The notes below the pieces were generated by a model. That model was not told the DNA's origin. It ran no database searches and was given only the letters and a program-made list of their open reading frames with translations. From Spartobacteria bacterium (lineage in GTDB: Bacteria; Verrucomicrobiota; Verrucomicrobiae; Chthoniobacterales; UBA6821), in NCBI GenBank assembly GCA_003136515.1, contig PLEU01000084.1, positions 12,531 to 18,872 on the forward strand: DNA of 6,342 bases, in the 5' to 3' direction. Position numbers and translations under genes: made by a program. Positions 1-5,472 of this stretch are shown here, one piece after another (within the stretch, counting starts at the first letter, position 1; every line of letters begins with the position of its first letter).

Positions 1-310
1 GGTTGAAGATGTATCCTAGGATTCGAGGCAGAGTCAGAAGCAGAATTTGCCCTATCGGTTGGGCGATTCCCTCCATCCGGAGGTAGCGGGTGATATTTTC
101 ACGCGCTGATTCAGCCCCATGACTGATATGATCGTTCTCACGGAAACTGTAGATTCCGGGGCGATTGATCTTAAGCAGTCTTAGTCCCCGGTTGATCAGA
201 TCCAGTTCATCGAGATCAATTAGCAGGTAGAATACATGGTAAAGGAATTCATGACGCTTCGGGTTCAGGCGCCGATGAAAGACCGTGCATTCATAGAGAC
301 AGGAGTTCAT
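1..310 (-). CDS. DUF1365 family protein, N-terminal part (cut by window edge)
   Basis: This is the first 103 codons of a minus-strand gene that runs off the left edge. Translation begins MNSCLYECTVFHRRLNPKRH and continues through a YHVFYLLIDLDEL segment, an INRPGIYSFRENDHISHG segment and, at the edge, LPRILGYIFN. That order (LY-x-C-x-V-x-HRR, a hydrophobic LLIDLDEL strand, the N-R-x-x-x-x-SF-x-x-x-DH stretch, then the PR-x-LGY-x-FN block) is the DUF1365 signature as I know it. Its biochemical function is not established. DUF1365 genes commonly follow COG2907 flavoproteins and precede cyclopropane-fatty-acid-synthase-like methyltransferases, so a role in lipid modification is inferred from context. 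The ATG at 310-308 overlaps the TGA of the upstream gene in an ATGA, which indicates translational coupling and fixes the start. The full family protein is usually about 250 residues, so more than half is missing here. Confidence 0.88.
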   Translation of the reverse strand, partial: MNSCLYECTVFHRRLNPKRHEFLYHVFYLLIDLDELDLINRGLRLLKINRPGIYSFRENDHISHGAESARENITRYLRMEGIAQPIGQILLLTLPRILGYIFN

Positions 311-1611
311 TCCACCTGTTTGGGAAAAACCTTCCTCACCGCTGTCGCTGCGTCAAATCCGGCAGCACAGGCATCTTCATGAAATCCATAGCGGAAGTAG
401 CTGCCACAAAAAAAGATCTTCCCGGTTCGGTTGAGGATGGGCAATTCCCGCTGTGCCCGGAGTGCGTCGAGCGTGAAGATCGGGTGTTCGTAATCTGTGC
501 GGTAAATAATCTTGTCGTGAGCAATTTGCCCACTCGCATTAAGCGATACAAAGTAATCGTGATCCTTGGATACGCCTTGAAGCGCATTCATCCAATAATG
601 GGTGGTTGCCTGACGATGAGATTCAGGACCTTCCAGCAACTTGAAATTCCAGGAGGCCCACGCCCTTCTCCTCCGCGGCATTACTGAGGAATCGGTGTGG
701 AGCAGAGCCTCATTCCGCTGATATCGGAACGGAGAGAGAAGATGTTGCTGCTCCCCAGTTGGATTTTTCAGCAGTGCCAGACTCTGGTCGGCATGACATG
801 CAAGGACGACGAAGTCATAGCGCTCCCGCAATCCTGAGGACGTCGTCACCCATGCTCCGTCCGGTGATTCCTCGACACACGTAACTGGATTACCAAGCCG
901 TGGTGTGCCGAGCGCATGAAGCATCTTGTCGACATACTTGCGAGCACCGCCGTCGACGGTAAACCATGGATGATGGGTGGTGATCCCAAGAAAACCGTGG
1001 TTCTCAAAAAAATGAAGAAGTGTTGCTGCCGGGAAATCAAGAATACGGCCGGGCTCTGTGGACCAGACGGCTGAACTCATGGGAACCAAATAGAGATTGA
1101 TAAAATCGGCGCTGAAATGATGCCTTTTACAAAATGCTGCAAGATCCTCATCTGCCTCCCCATGCTGGCCTGCTTCCCTTTCCTGCCGAAGCCAGCGTCT
1201 ACCGACGCTAAAGAATCGTAGTACTTCACCTATCAGGGCAAGAAAGCGCGGATTCACAATATTGCGCCTCTGCGCGAAGAGCTTGTTAAGGCCCATACCG
1301 TTGTATTCCAGACCGCGGGAAGGGTACTGCACGCTGAAGGACATCTCGCTTGGTTTGATAGCGATGCCCAACTCTTCAAATAAACGGCAGAGATTGGGAT
1401 AGGTAACTTTGTTAAAAACTATGAAACCCGTGTCAATGGGGATCGTACGACCGTTTTCCTCAACAAATACGGTGTTGCTGTGTCCCCCGGGTCGTTTCTC
1501 ACTCTCGAAAAGAGTCAGTTCGGCAATGTCCCGCAGCCCCCATGAACAGGAGAGACCAGAAATCCCCGTCCCAATCACTGCGACGCGGGGTTTGTGAAAA
1601 GATGGGGTCAA
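307..1611 (-). CDS. FAD/NAD(P)-binding amine-oxidase-like oxidoreductase (COG2907 type)
   Basis: A 434-residue flavoprotein. The N-terminus has a Rossmann dinucleotide-binding fold: VAVIGTGISGL with G14, G16 and G19, the ribose-binding acidic residue E36 at the end of the second strand, and RPGGHSNTV at 40-48. This is followed by the conserved IDTGFIVFN block at 59-67. The C-terminus carries the second FAD contact, FFCGSYFRYGFHEDACAAGF, about 20 residues before the end. This layout is that of predicted NAD/FAD-binding proteins of the flavin amine oxidase / phytoene-desaturase superfamily. The exact substrate is unknown; the neighbouring desaturase and DUF1365 gene suggest an unsaturated fatty-acyl chain or membrane lipid. 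There is no signal peptide, so it is likely cytoplasmic or membrane-peripheral. The start is TTG at 1611-1609, nine residues ahead of the first Rossmann strand. No upstream ATG fits, and a weak AGAAAGG lies about 12 nt before it. The TTG overlaps the stop of the decayed aldolase frame (TTGA). The end overlaps the next gene by 4 nt. Confidence 0.9.
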   Translation of the reverse strand: MTPSFHKPRVAVIGTGISGLSCSWGLRDIAELTLFESEKRPGGHSNTVFVEENGRTIPIDTGFIVFNKVTYPNLCRLFEELGIAIKPSEMSFSVQYPSRGLEYNGMGLNKLFAQRRNIVNPRFLALIGEVLRFFSVGRRWLRQEREAGQHGEADEDLAAFCKRHHFSADFINLYLVPMSSAVWSTEPGRILDFPAATLLHFFENHGFLGITTHHPWFTVDGGARKYVDKMLHALGTPRLGNPVTCVEESPDGAWVTTSSGLRERYDFVVLACHADQSLALLKNPTGEQQHLLSPFRYQRNEALLHTDSSVMPRRRRAWASWNFKLLEGPESHRQATTHYWMNALQGVSKDHDYFVSLNASGQIAHDKIIYRTDYEHPIFTLDALRAQRELPILNRTGKIFFCGSYFRYGFHEDACAAGFDAATAVRKVFPKQVE

Positions 1612-1918
1612 GTTCGCTGTGGCCTTTCTAGAAATACTTCGATGAGTCCATTGATTACTTGATCGCTCATGGATTTGAGCGGTCCAATAAAGCCGGCATT
1701 AATGACTGCTTGGGAAGTTGTTCCAGGACTTTGAGTCGGTCAAAGGCATCGAGGATCGTTCGGCCAATTATGAGAGCTCCACCAGCTTCGAGAATGGAGA
1801 GATTGCCACCCGAAGTGGTGGTCATGCTGTAGTGGTAAAGCCGCTCCATTGCAGCGATCAACTCATCTGCAGGATGTGGGTATCCATTTCCCTCGGAGGT
1901 GGGCAAAGCAGATATCAT
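1608..1918 (-). pseudogene. Decayed class II aldolase/adducin-domain gene (internal deletion plus frameshift)
   Basis: From the ATG at 1918, four bases after the desaturase stop, the frame reads PHPADELIAAMERLYHYSMT and then TTTSGGNLSI. This is the N-terminal helix and substrate-phosphate GN loop of class II aldolases. After about residue 43 it passes directly into ALIIGRTILDAFDRLKVLEQ, which resembles the C-terminal end of the same family (G-x-x-L-x-x-AFDRLEVLE). The intervening catalytic region with its zinc-binding HxH motif is absent, giving about 103 codons instead of the usual 200-230. Near 1718-1721 the frame breaks: the start frame runs to a stop at 1667, while the next frame continues with QAVINAGFIGPLKSMSDQVI, a plausible family C-terminus, to a TGA at 1610-1608. 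A single-base loss after the LE codons explains the shift. I see the pieces directly; family assignment is by remembered motifs. The remnant cannot be an active aldolase. Confidence 0.72.
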
Positions 1919-1922
1919 GAAT

Positions 1923-2879
1923 CTATGAACCGAGCATGTTGTCTTGGTGATAGGCGCTTTCTGGAACTCTCTTAAGCTCACTGATGATGCCAAGGGAGGC
2001 GAGGAGCCGAAGCGTGTAGTAGGTGGGATCAATTTCCCACCAGTAAAGGCCTTGGCGGGCGGAGGATTGGTAGCGGTGGTGATTGTTATGCCATCCCTCG
2101 CCGAGCGTGATTACGGCCAAGAGGAAGCTGTTGCGGCTGTCATCCCCGGTATCATATCGGGGCTTGCCAATGACGTGGGCGAGCGAATTGATGCAGCAGG
2201 TTCCGTGAAACAACAATACAGTACTGATGAAACCTCCCCAGATCAGCATCTGGGCTCCCGAAGTATGAAGGGCCGGGTAGAGGGTGTGCAGCCCCGATCC
2301 CAACCCGTAAGTCAGCAACGCCAGTAGAAGGGGGCCGATAAGGTCAAAGCGATTCAGAAAGACGAGCTCCGGAAATTTGGCCAAATCGGGAATGAGTTTG
2401 TAATCGGTCGGGAAGTTCCGACTACTGGTCATCCAGCCAATGTGAGCCCAAAGAAAACCCTTCTGCCGTGGGGAATGCACATCGATCTCTTCGTCGGAGT
2501 GCGCATGGTGGTGTCGGTGAACCGCAGCCCACCAAAGTGCGCCCCGCTGCACACAGAGAAGTCCCAGAAGTGCAAAAAGGAACTGCACAGGACGACTTGT
2601 CTTGTAGGACTTGTGACAGAAGTAACGGTGATAAATTCCGGTGATAAAGAACATCCGCAGCAGATAGAGTAAAATGCACGCTCCGACGGCCACCGGGCTC
2701 CATCCAACCCAGAAGACCCCGAGGCAGCCAAGGTGAAGTATGATGAAGGGAAGGGCGCGGCCCCATTCCATCTTTTCCGGCATAGCCCGTGTCTCCTCCA
2801 AGCCGCGCGGGAAATAATCGGAGTCGATGCTTTGCACCAACCCGGCAAAAAAATGTCGCGTCAACACTGAAAAGCTCAT
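1923..2879 (-). CDS. Fatty-acid (acyl-CoA/acyl-lipid) delta-9-type desaturase, membrane di-iron
   Basis: A 318-residue integral membrane desaturase that would insert a cis double bond into a saturated acyl chain using O2 and an electron donor. All three histidine boxes are intact: HRYFCH at 84-89, HRHHH at 121-125 and HNNHH at 264-268. The last lies in GEGWHNNHHRYQSSARQGLY, typical of stearoyl-CoA desaturase-like bacterial enzymes, followed by the WWEIDPTYY block. Hydrophobic segments lie around 44-82 (two spans), 98-117, 180-198 and 209-228, as expected for this fold. It starts 16 nt after parB ends and stops 4 nt before the aldolase remnant. The start is uncertain. The ATG at 2879 has only a weak AGAG, whereas Met33 at 2783 has GGAGGAGA 8 nt upstream and would give 286 residues. 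I keep the long form because the first 32 residues (SIDSDYF) resemble the short W/F-DS leader I recall in relatives. Downstream COG2907 and DUF1365 genes suggest its product feeds a further lipid modification. Confidence 0.93.
   Translation of the reverse strand: MSFSVLTRHFFAGLVQSIDSDYFPRGLEETRAMPEKMEWGRALPFIILHLGCLGVFWVGWSPVAVGACILLYLLRMFFITGIYHRYFCHKSYKTSRPVQFLFALLGLLCVQRGALWWAAVHRHHHAHSDEEIDVHSPRQKGFLWAHIGWMTSSRNFPTDYKLIPDLAKFPELVFLNRFDLIGPLLLALLTYGLGSGLHTLYPALHTSGAQMLIWGGFISTVLLFHGTCCINSLAHVIGKPRYDTGDDSRNSFLLAVITLGEGWHNNHHRYQSSARQGLYWWEIDPTYYTLRLLASLGIISELKRVPESAYHQDNMLGS
2792..2799 (-). promoter_or_regulatory. Strong internal ribosome-binding site favouring the shorter desaturase start
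   Basis: The minus strand reads GGAGGAGA here, 8 nt before an in-frame ATG at 2783-2781 (Met33 of the long desaturase form, beginning MPEKMEW). It is one of the best Shine-Dalgarno matches in the window and much better than the site before the ATG at 2879. It may mark the true start or a second, internal start. All three histidine boxes lie downstream, so both forms would keep the active site. Confidence 0.5.
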
Positions 2880-2895
2880 GGCTCTGTGTATAGCA

Positions 2896-3828
2896 TCAAT
2901 CTGTCAAAATTCCAAATTCACCAAAAAGCCGATGCAGGTCATCCGAACCGTAATACTCAATGGAAATGTGTCCTTTTTTCTCGTTGTGGTGCAGCGTCAC
3001 CCGTGTGGCAAAGCGGTGCTGAAGTTTATTTTCCAGATGTTTGAGGGCTGGAGGGAGTTCTGCCTCCCTTCGACCCTGTCCCTCTCTTCGCTTTTTCTTC
3101 CCTCCAACTCCCGCGAGATGAGAGGCGATCAGTTCCTCGGTATCCCGGACGGAGGCGTTTCGGCGGATGATCTGCTCGGCCAGGAGACGCTGTTCGGAAG
3201 GATTTTTAATACCCAGCAACACCTTCGCATGGCCGACGGTGAGACGTCCTTGGGTAAGATGGACTTGAACCTCGCCATCGAGTTCCATGAGTCGCATGGC
3301 ATTGGCCACGGCGGCACGGCTTTTGCCGACACGTCGGGCGATGTCCTCCTGAGTTAGGTGAAATTCCTTGGAAAGTCGGTTGTAGGCTGAGGCCTCTTCA
3401 ATGGGGTTAAGCCCTTCGCGCTGGAGGTTTTCGATGAGGGCCAACTCAAGGACTTCCTGATCACTCGCCTTGCGAATGATAACAGGAGCCTCGGTGAGGC
3501 CAACTTCAAGGGAGGCGCGGAAGCGGCGTTCCCCCGCGATGAGCTCATATTTTCCTCCCGCCAGCCGGACAATGAGAGGTTGGATGATGCCCCGCTCGCG
3601 GATGGATTCGACAAGGTCATGAAGTTGCTCTGTTGGAAACTCGGTGCGCGGTTGAAGAGGGCTTGGGACGATCTGATCCAACTGGATCTGCTGAATGCGC
3701 TCACCCTGTTCTTCGGAAGGAACCGGGGCTGCCACACGGGTGTTAATGAGAGCTCCAAGCCCTTTCCCTAAGCCCTTTCCAAGGTTTTTTCCGAGCACGC
3801 CTTTTCCTTCAGATTCTGACTTCGCCAT
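2896..3828 (-). CDS. parB: Chromosome-partitioning protein ParB/Spo0J
   Basis: A 310-residue ParB that binds parS sites near the replication origin, loads as a CTP-dependent clamp and works with the ATPase ParA. The N-terminus has a lysine/glycine-rich tail ending KGLGKGLGALI (18-28), the ParA-interaction box. The ParB/Srx-like CTPase domain follows from about residue 45: QPR at 59-61, the CTP-binding AGERRFRAS around 98-106 and ENLQREGLNPIEEA at 133-146. The helix-turn-helix is LTQEDIARRVGKSRAAVANA (158-177), followed by GHAKVLL at 199-205. A charged linker (244-256) leads to the C-terminal dimerisation domain. Length and order are normal. The ATG at 3828 is supported by the N-terminal box directly after it; the ribosome site is weak (GGTTGAG). 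parA is not adjacent: the upstream gene is a divergent lipoyl/octanoyl transferase. No parS consensus (TGTTTCACGTGAAACA-like) was seen in the window. Confidence 0.97.
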   Translation of the reverse strand: MAKSESEGKGVLGKNLGKGLGKGLGALINTRVAAPVPSEEQGERIQQIQLDQIVPSPLQPRTEFPTEQLHDLVESIRERGIIQPLIVRLAGGKYELIAGERRFRASLEVGLTEAPVIIRKASDQEVLELALIENLQREGLNPIEEASAYNRLSKEFHLTQEDIARRVGKSRAAVANAMRLMELDGEVQVHLTQGRLTVGHAKVLLGIKNPSEQRLLAEQIIRRNASVRDTEELIASHLAGVGGKKKRREGQGRREAELPPALKHLENKLQHRFATRVTLHHNEKKGHISIEYYGSDDLHRLFGEFGILTD

Positions 3829-3963
3829 TGCTCAACCGTAGAGCAGTGACAGATCGATGGGGAAGCAAAAGGTGAGGTTAATACTTTATTGGCGTTCAGG
3901 AGTGATGTTGAAGGACTCAACTGGATTGGTCATCATGGGAAAATGTTCAAGGAGTTGGATCTT
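3829..3963. other. Divergent intergenic region between parB and the LplA/LipM-family gene
   Basis: These 135 bp separate two divergently read genes and should hold both promoters. There is an AT-rich stretch around 3877-3890 (GGTTAATACTTTATTGG), but I found no convincing -35/-10 pair with proper spacing on either strand. On the plus strand the frame is open from a TTG at 3889 and includes ATG codons at 3943 and 3964, so part of this region could be coding if an earlier start is used. Confidence 0.5.
3949..3954 (+). promoter_or_regulatory. Ribosome-binding site AAGGAG deciding the LplA/LipM-family start
   Basis: AAGGAG lies 9 nt before the ATG at 3964. The alternative starts are TTG at 3889, with no clear Shine-Dalgarno, and ATG at 3943, which has only GGGA immediately beside it. 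This site therefore favours 3964. Confidence 0.6.
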
Positions 3964-4632
3964 ATGCCTCCGGTGGAGTCGTTTGACGGAGCAATGCAGA
4001 TGGCTCTTGATGAGATACTTTTAGGAAGTGTCTCCCGTCCCATGATGCGCTTTTATCGATGGAGTTCTCCCTGCGTTACCTTCGGCTATTTTCAGAAGCT
4101 CTCCGAAGTCAGGAGTCTTCATCCGGATCTGCCTGCAGTGCGACGCTGGACAGGTGGTGGGATTGTGCAGCATGGAAGTGACCTGACCTTCTCCCTCATG
4201 ATTCCAAAAGAAGAGTATGCAGCCTCGCTTCCGCCAGCGCTTTTCTATCAAAATCTTCATGCTCTTCTGGCGGAGGTGATTCAGAGATTTTCCCGTTCCA
4301 AAATCCGGATTGCTGGAGAAGATCAGGTTCTTCTTGGTGCCTCCTGCTTCACTGCGCCGGCTCGCAACGACCTTTTGCTGGAGGGGAGAAAGATTCTAGG
4401 TGGAGCTCAGCGCCGGAGTGCTGGGTCACTCCTCTACCAAGGGAGTCTCCAGGGAACTGAGATCCTCCTGAGTCCGGATACTCTGGCCATTCCATCGCAA
4501 GTACCTAAGCATCTTGCCTTGGCACTTAGTACTTCAGTTACTCAAATAACTTTGGGAGAGGTTCAGAGGAGCGATGCCCTTGCCCTCCTCTCCACTCGCT
4601 ACGGCTCCCAGTCCTGGAATGCGAGAAGGTAG
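3964..4632 (+). CDS. Lipoyl/octanoyl protein transferase, LplA/LipM (BPL/LPL) superfamily
   Basis: A 222-residue protein of the biotin/lipoate protein ligase fold, which attaches lipoyl or octanoyl groups to a lysine on carrier domains such as GcvH or the E2 subunits of 2-oxoacid dehydrogenases. The N-terminus has the MALDEILL helix (13-20) and YRWSSPCVTFGYFQ (31-44). The substrate loop RRWTGGGIVQHGSDLTFS is at 60-77. The catalytic lysine is probably K143 in GRKILGGAQRR (141-151), followed by LLYQGSL at 156-162. Cys128, in ASCFTAPARNDLLLEGRK, sits where the LipM octanoyltransferases I know have their nucleophilic cysteine, so LipM-type octanoyltransferase and LplA-type ligase are both possible. 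It is shorter than E. coli LplA (about 337) and appears to lack the accessory C-terminal domain. The ATG at 3964 is chosen for its AAGGAG; an ATG at 3943 would give 229 residues and a TTG at 3889 would give 247. It diverges from parB with no lipoate-pathway neighbour in view. Confidence 0.85.
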   Translation: MPPVESFDGAMQMALDEILLGSVSRPMMRFYRWSSPCVTFGYFQKLSEVRSLHPDLPAVRRWTGGGIVQHGSDLTFSLMIPKEEYAASLPPALFYQNLHALLAEVIQRFSRSKIRIAGEDQVLLGASCFTAPARNDLLLEGRKILGGAQRRSAGSLLYQGSLQGTEILLSPDTLAIPSQVPKHLALALSTSVTQITLGEVQRSDALALLSTRYGSQSWNARR

Positions 4633-4769
4633 CAAAGAATGTAATATTTTAGAAAGTTACATGCCTATCGGGTTGACACCCACAGCCACAATATGTGGTG
4701 CGCAAATTTGGTGAACAAGATCGCTTCCAAGTCGTCTGTCCCCGGAACTCAAGCACGCCAATCTCCACA

Positions 4770-4798
4770 TTGTCAGGGAGTAGTTTTTGAGGTATCTT
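4770..4798 (+). promoter_or_regulatory. Candidate sigma-70-type promoter of the 90-residue protein gene
   Basis: TTGTCA at 4770-4775 matches the -35 consensus at 5 of 6 positions. After a 17-bp spacer, TATCTT at 4793-4798 matches the -10 consensus at 4 of 6. Transcription would begin near 4805, leaving a very short leader beside the AGGAGAGG ribosome site (4804-4811). The tight leader is the main reason for doubt. The rest of the 188-bp gap 4633-4820 holds only weak hairpins. Confidence 0.4.
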
Positions 4799-4820
4799 CA
4801 CTGAGGAGAGGAAAACTTAT

Positions 4821-5093
4821 ATGACAGAGTCAAAGACCCCCCTCAAAGAGAAATACCCAGGTCTTGTATGGTCGAATCCTCAGGCCAGTGAAGCGGTGTA
4901 TATGCGCCAAGCATTACTTAGGCCAAGATTTTCCCAGTTGCTTTCAATGGCTGCTGATTTCGGTTTCATGCCCCTTAAGAACAAATGGACTATCCTAAAG
5001 AATGCTGGTGGTATCGATGTCGAGGGGGCCACACCTGAAGTTGAAAGGATACTTAGAAATATAGAGTCCGGAATCCGCATGGGCAACAGATAG
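4821..5093 (+). CDS. Small hypothetical protein (90 aa), possible orphan antitoxin-like protein
   Basis: A 90-residue soluble, basic protein with no signal peptide or membrane segment. The start is well supported: ATG with AGGAGAGG 9 nt upstream. Visible blocks are KEKYPGLVWSNPQASEAVYM (9-28), RQALLRPRFSQLLSMAADFG (29-48) and, near the end, PEVERILRNIESG. The layout of a YxRxALLRPRFxxLL-x-x-A-x-x-FG helix followed by a short P-x-V-E-R-I-L-x-N-I helix resembles small conserved proteins that I recall lying just upstream of nucleotidyltransferase-like genes in toxin-antitoxin-like pairs. That is a recollection of a pattern and not a firm family call. No partner gene follows: the next 379 bp are non-coding, and a 35-codon open stretch (5102-5209) has no start codon. 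It appears to be a single-gene unit with its own promoter. Confidence 0.72.
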   Translation: MTESKTPLKEKYPGLVWSNPQASEAVYMRQALLRPRFSQLLSMAADFGFMPLKNKWTILKNAGGIDVEGATPEVERILRNIESGIRMGNR

Positions 5094-5208
5094 CACTCGC
5101 GCAACCTACTCTCAACAATGTCCATTTACCGGCATCTTCTTCCCAAAGAGACCGCATCACTCTAGGAGAATTGCAGCAAAACCTAAGGCTCTATAAGTTT
5201 GACCAGTG

Positions 5209-5248
5209 ACACAAATTACACTTTGTAGCACATTGGTGTTATTTGTGT
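5209..5248. repeat. Imperfect inverted repeat, 13-bp arms around a 14-nt loop
   Basis: The left arm ACACAAATTACAC (5209-5221) pairs with the right arm GTGTTATTTGTGT (5236-5248) with a single mismatch; the loop is 5222-5235. The arms are AT-rich and there is no T-tract directly after, so it is a poor intrinsic terminator. It could be a protein-binding palindrome, a weak bidirectional terminator for the upstream gene, or the remains of a small mobile element. Confidence 0.65.
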
Positions 5249-5345
5249 TTATGCGCTGGTTATCGTGTTTTTAGGAAAGATTTGTTTATCCTTCTCCTGA
5301 AACCTAGTGGGTCACGAGACGGGTATGCTTTCATCATAAAGGATT

Positions 5346-5363
5346 AATTCGTATTGAATTCGT
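5346..5363 (+). repeat. Direct repeat AATTCGT x2 with 11-bp period
   Basis: AATTCGT occurs at 5346-5352 and again at 5357-5363, separated by ATTG. A 7-bp unit with a 4-bp gap is the spacing used by PhoB-family response regulators binding as tandem protomers. The sequence itself differs from the Pho-box consensus. It lies 37 bp before the Pho box, so it may be an upstream site for the same or another regulator. Confidence 0.45.
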
Positions 5364-5398
5364 GCTATCTGGAATTTTCGCCGCTATCTGAATTTTTC
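5364..5398 (+). repeat. Direct repeat GCTATCTG(G)AATTTT(T)C x2, 19-bp period
   Basis: GCTATCTGGAATTTTC (5364-5379) and GCTATCTGAATTTTTC (5383-5398) agree at 14 of 16 positions with a 19-bp period. They directly abut the AATTCGT repeats on the left and the Pho box on the right. They may be operator sites or a short tandem duplication. Confidence 0.5.
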
Positions 5399-5399
5399 A

Positions 5400-5417
5400 A
5401 TGTGACAAGACTGTCAC
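5400..5417 (+). promoter_or_regulatory. Pho box (PhoB-family binding site) upstream of pstS
   Basis: ATGTGACAAGACTGTCAC matches the E. coli Pho-box consensus CTGTCATAWAWCTGTCAY at 14 of 18 positions, with the second half-site (CTGTCAC) perfect. The half-sites are 11 bp apart. It ends 55 bp before the pstS ATG, a normal position for a site that takes the place of the -35 element. The same bases also form a perfect 8-bp inverted repeat (5400-5407 with 5412-5419). No strong -10 hexamer follows; AATCAT at 5422-5427 is the nearest weak match. Confidence 0.68.
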
Positions 5418-5472
5418 ATGAAATCATTTGTCTTCCAGAAGCGGTTCCCTCTGGATTAAAGGTCTTCCCCAA

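Larger units (their letters stand above)
5094..5472. other. 379-bp intergenic region before pstS, rich in repeats
   Basis: No supportable gene lies here. The left part (5094-5209) has a start-less 35-codon open stretch ending ITLGELQQNLRLYKFDQ, possibly a fragment of a lost downstream gene. The middle holds a 40-bp imperfect inverted repeat (5209-5248). The right part holds two pairs of direct repeats (5346-5398) and a Pho box (5400-5417), then a roughly 55-nt leader with AAAGG at 5458-5462 before pstS. No GC-rich hairpin with a T-tract was seen. Confidence 0.7.

Noticed and set aside
1923..2032. Longer upstream start (2032) for the aldolase remnant
   Set aside because: It would overlap the desaturase C-terminus in another frame and its residues show no aldolase similarity. 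The ATG at 1918 sits right after the desaturase stop.
3759..3795. AAGCCCTTTCC tandem repeat near the parB start
   Set aside because: It simply encodes the repeated LGKGLGK tail of ParB, so it needs no separate explanation.
4639..4662. ATGTAA...TTACAT hairpin after the LplA/LipM-family gene as a terminator
   Set aside because: Only six AT-rich pairs with a 12-nt loop and no following T-tract, so too weak to call.
4671..4700. TTGACA near 4673 as a promoter -35
   Set aside because: The hexamer is perfect, but at 16-18 bp spacing only GTGGTG/TGGTGC follows, which is a very poor -10. The pair at 4770-4798 is better.
5401..5418. TGTGA...TCACA as a CRP/FNR-type site
   Set aside because: The half-sites are separated by 8 bp and not the 6 bp such dimers need. 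The Pho-box reading fits better and suits the downstream gene.
5418..5459. Short frame MKSFVFQKRFPLD before pstS as a leader peptide
   Set aside because: Its ATG lies inside the palindrome at the end of the Pho box, so it is probably upstream of the transcript start, and it has no Shine-Dalgarno site.
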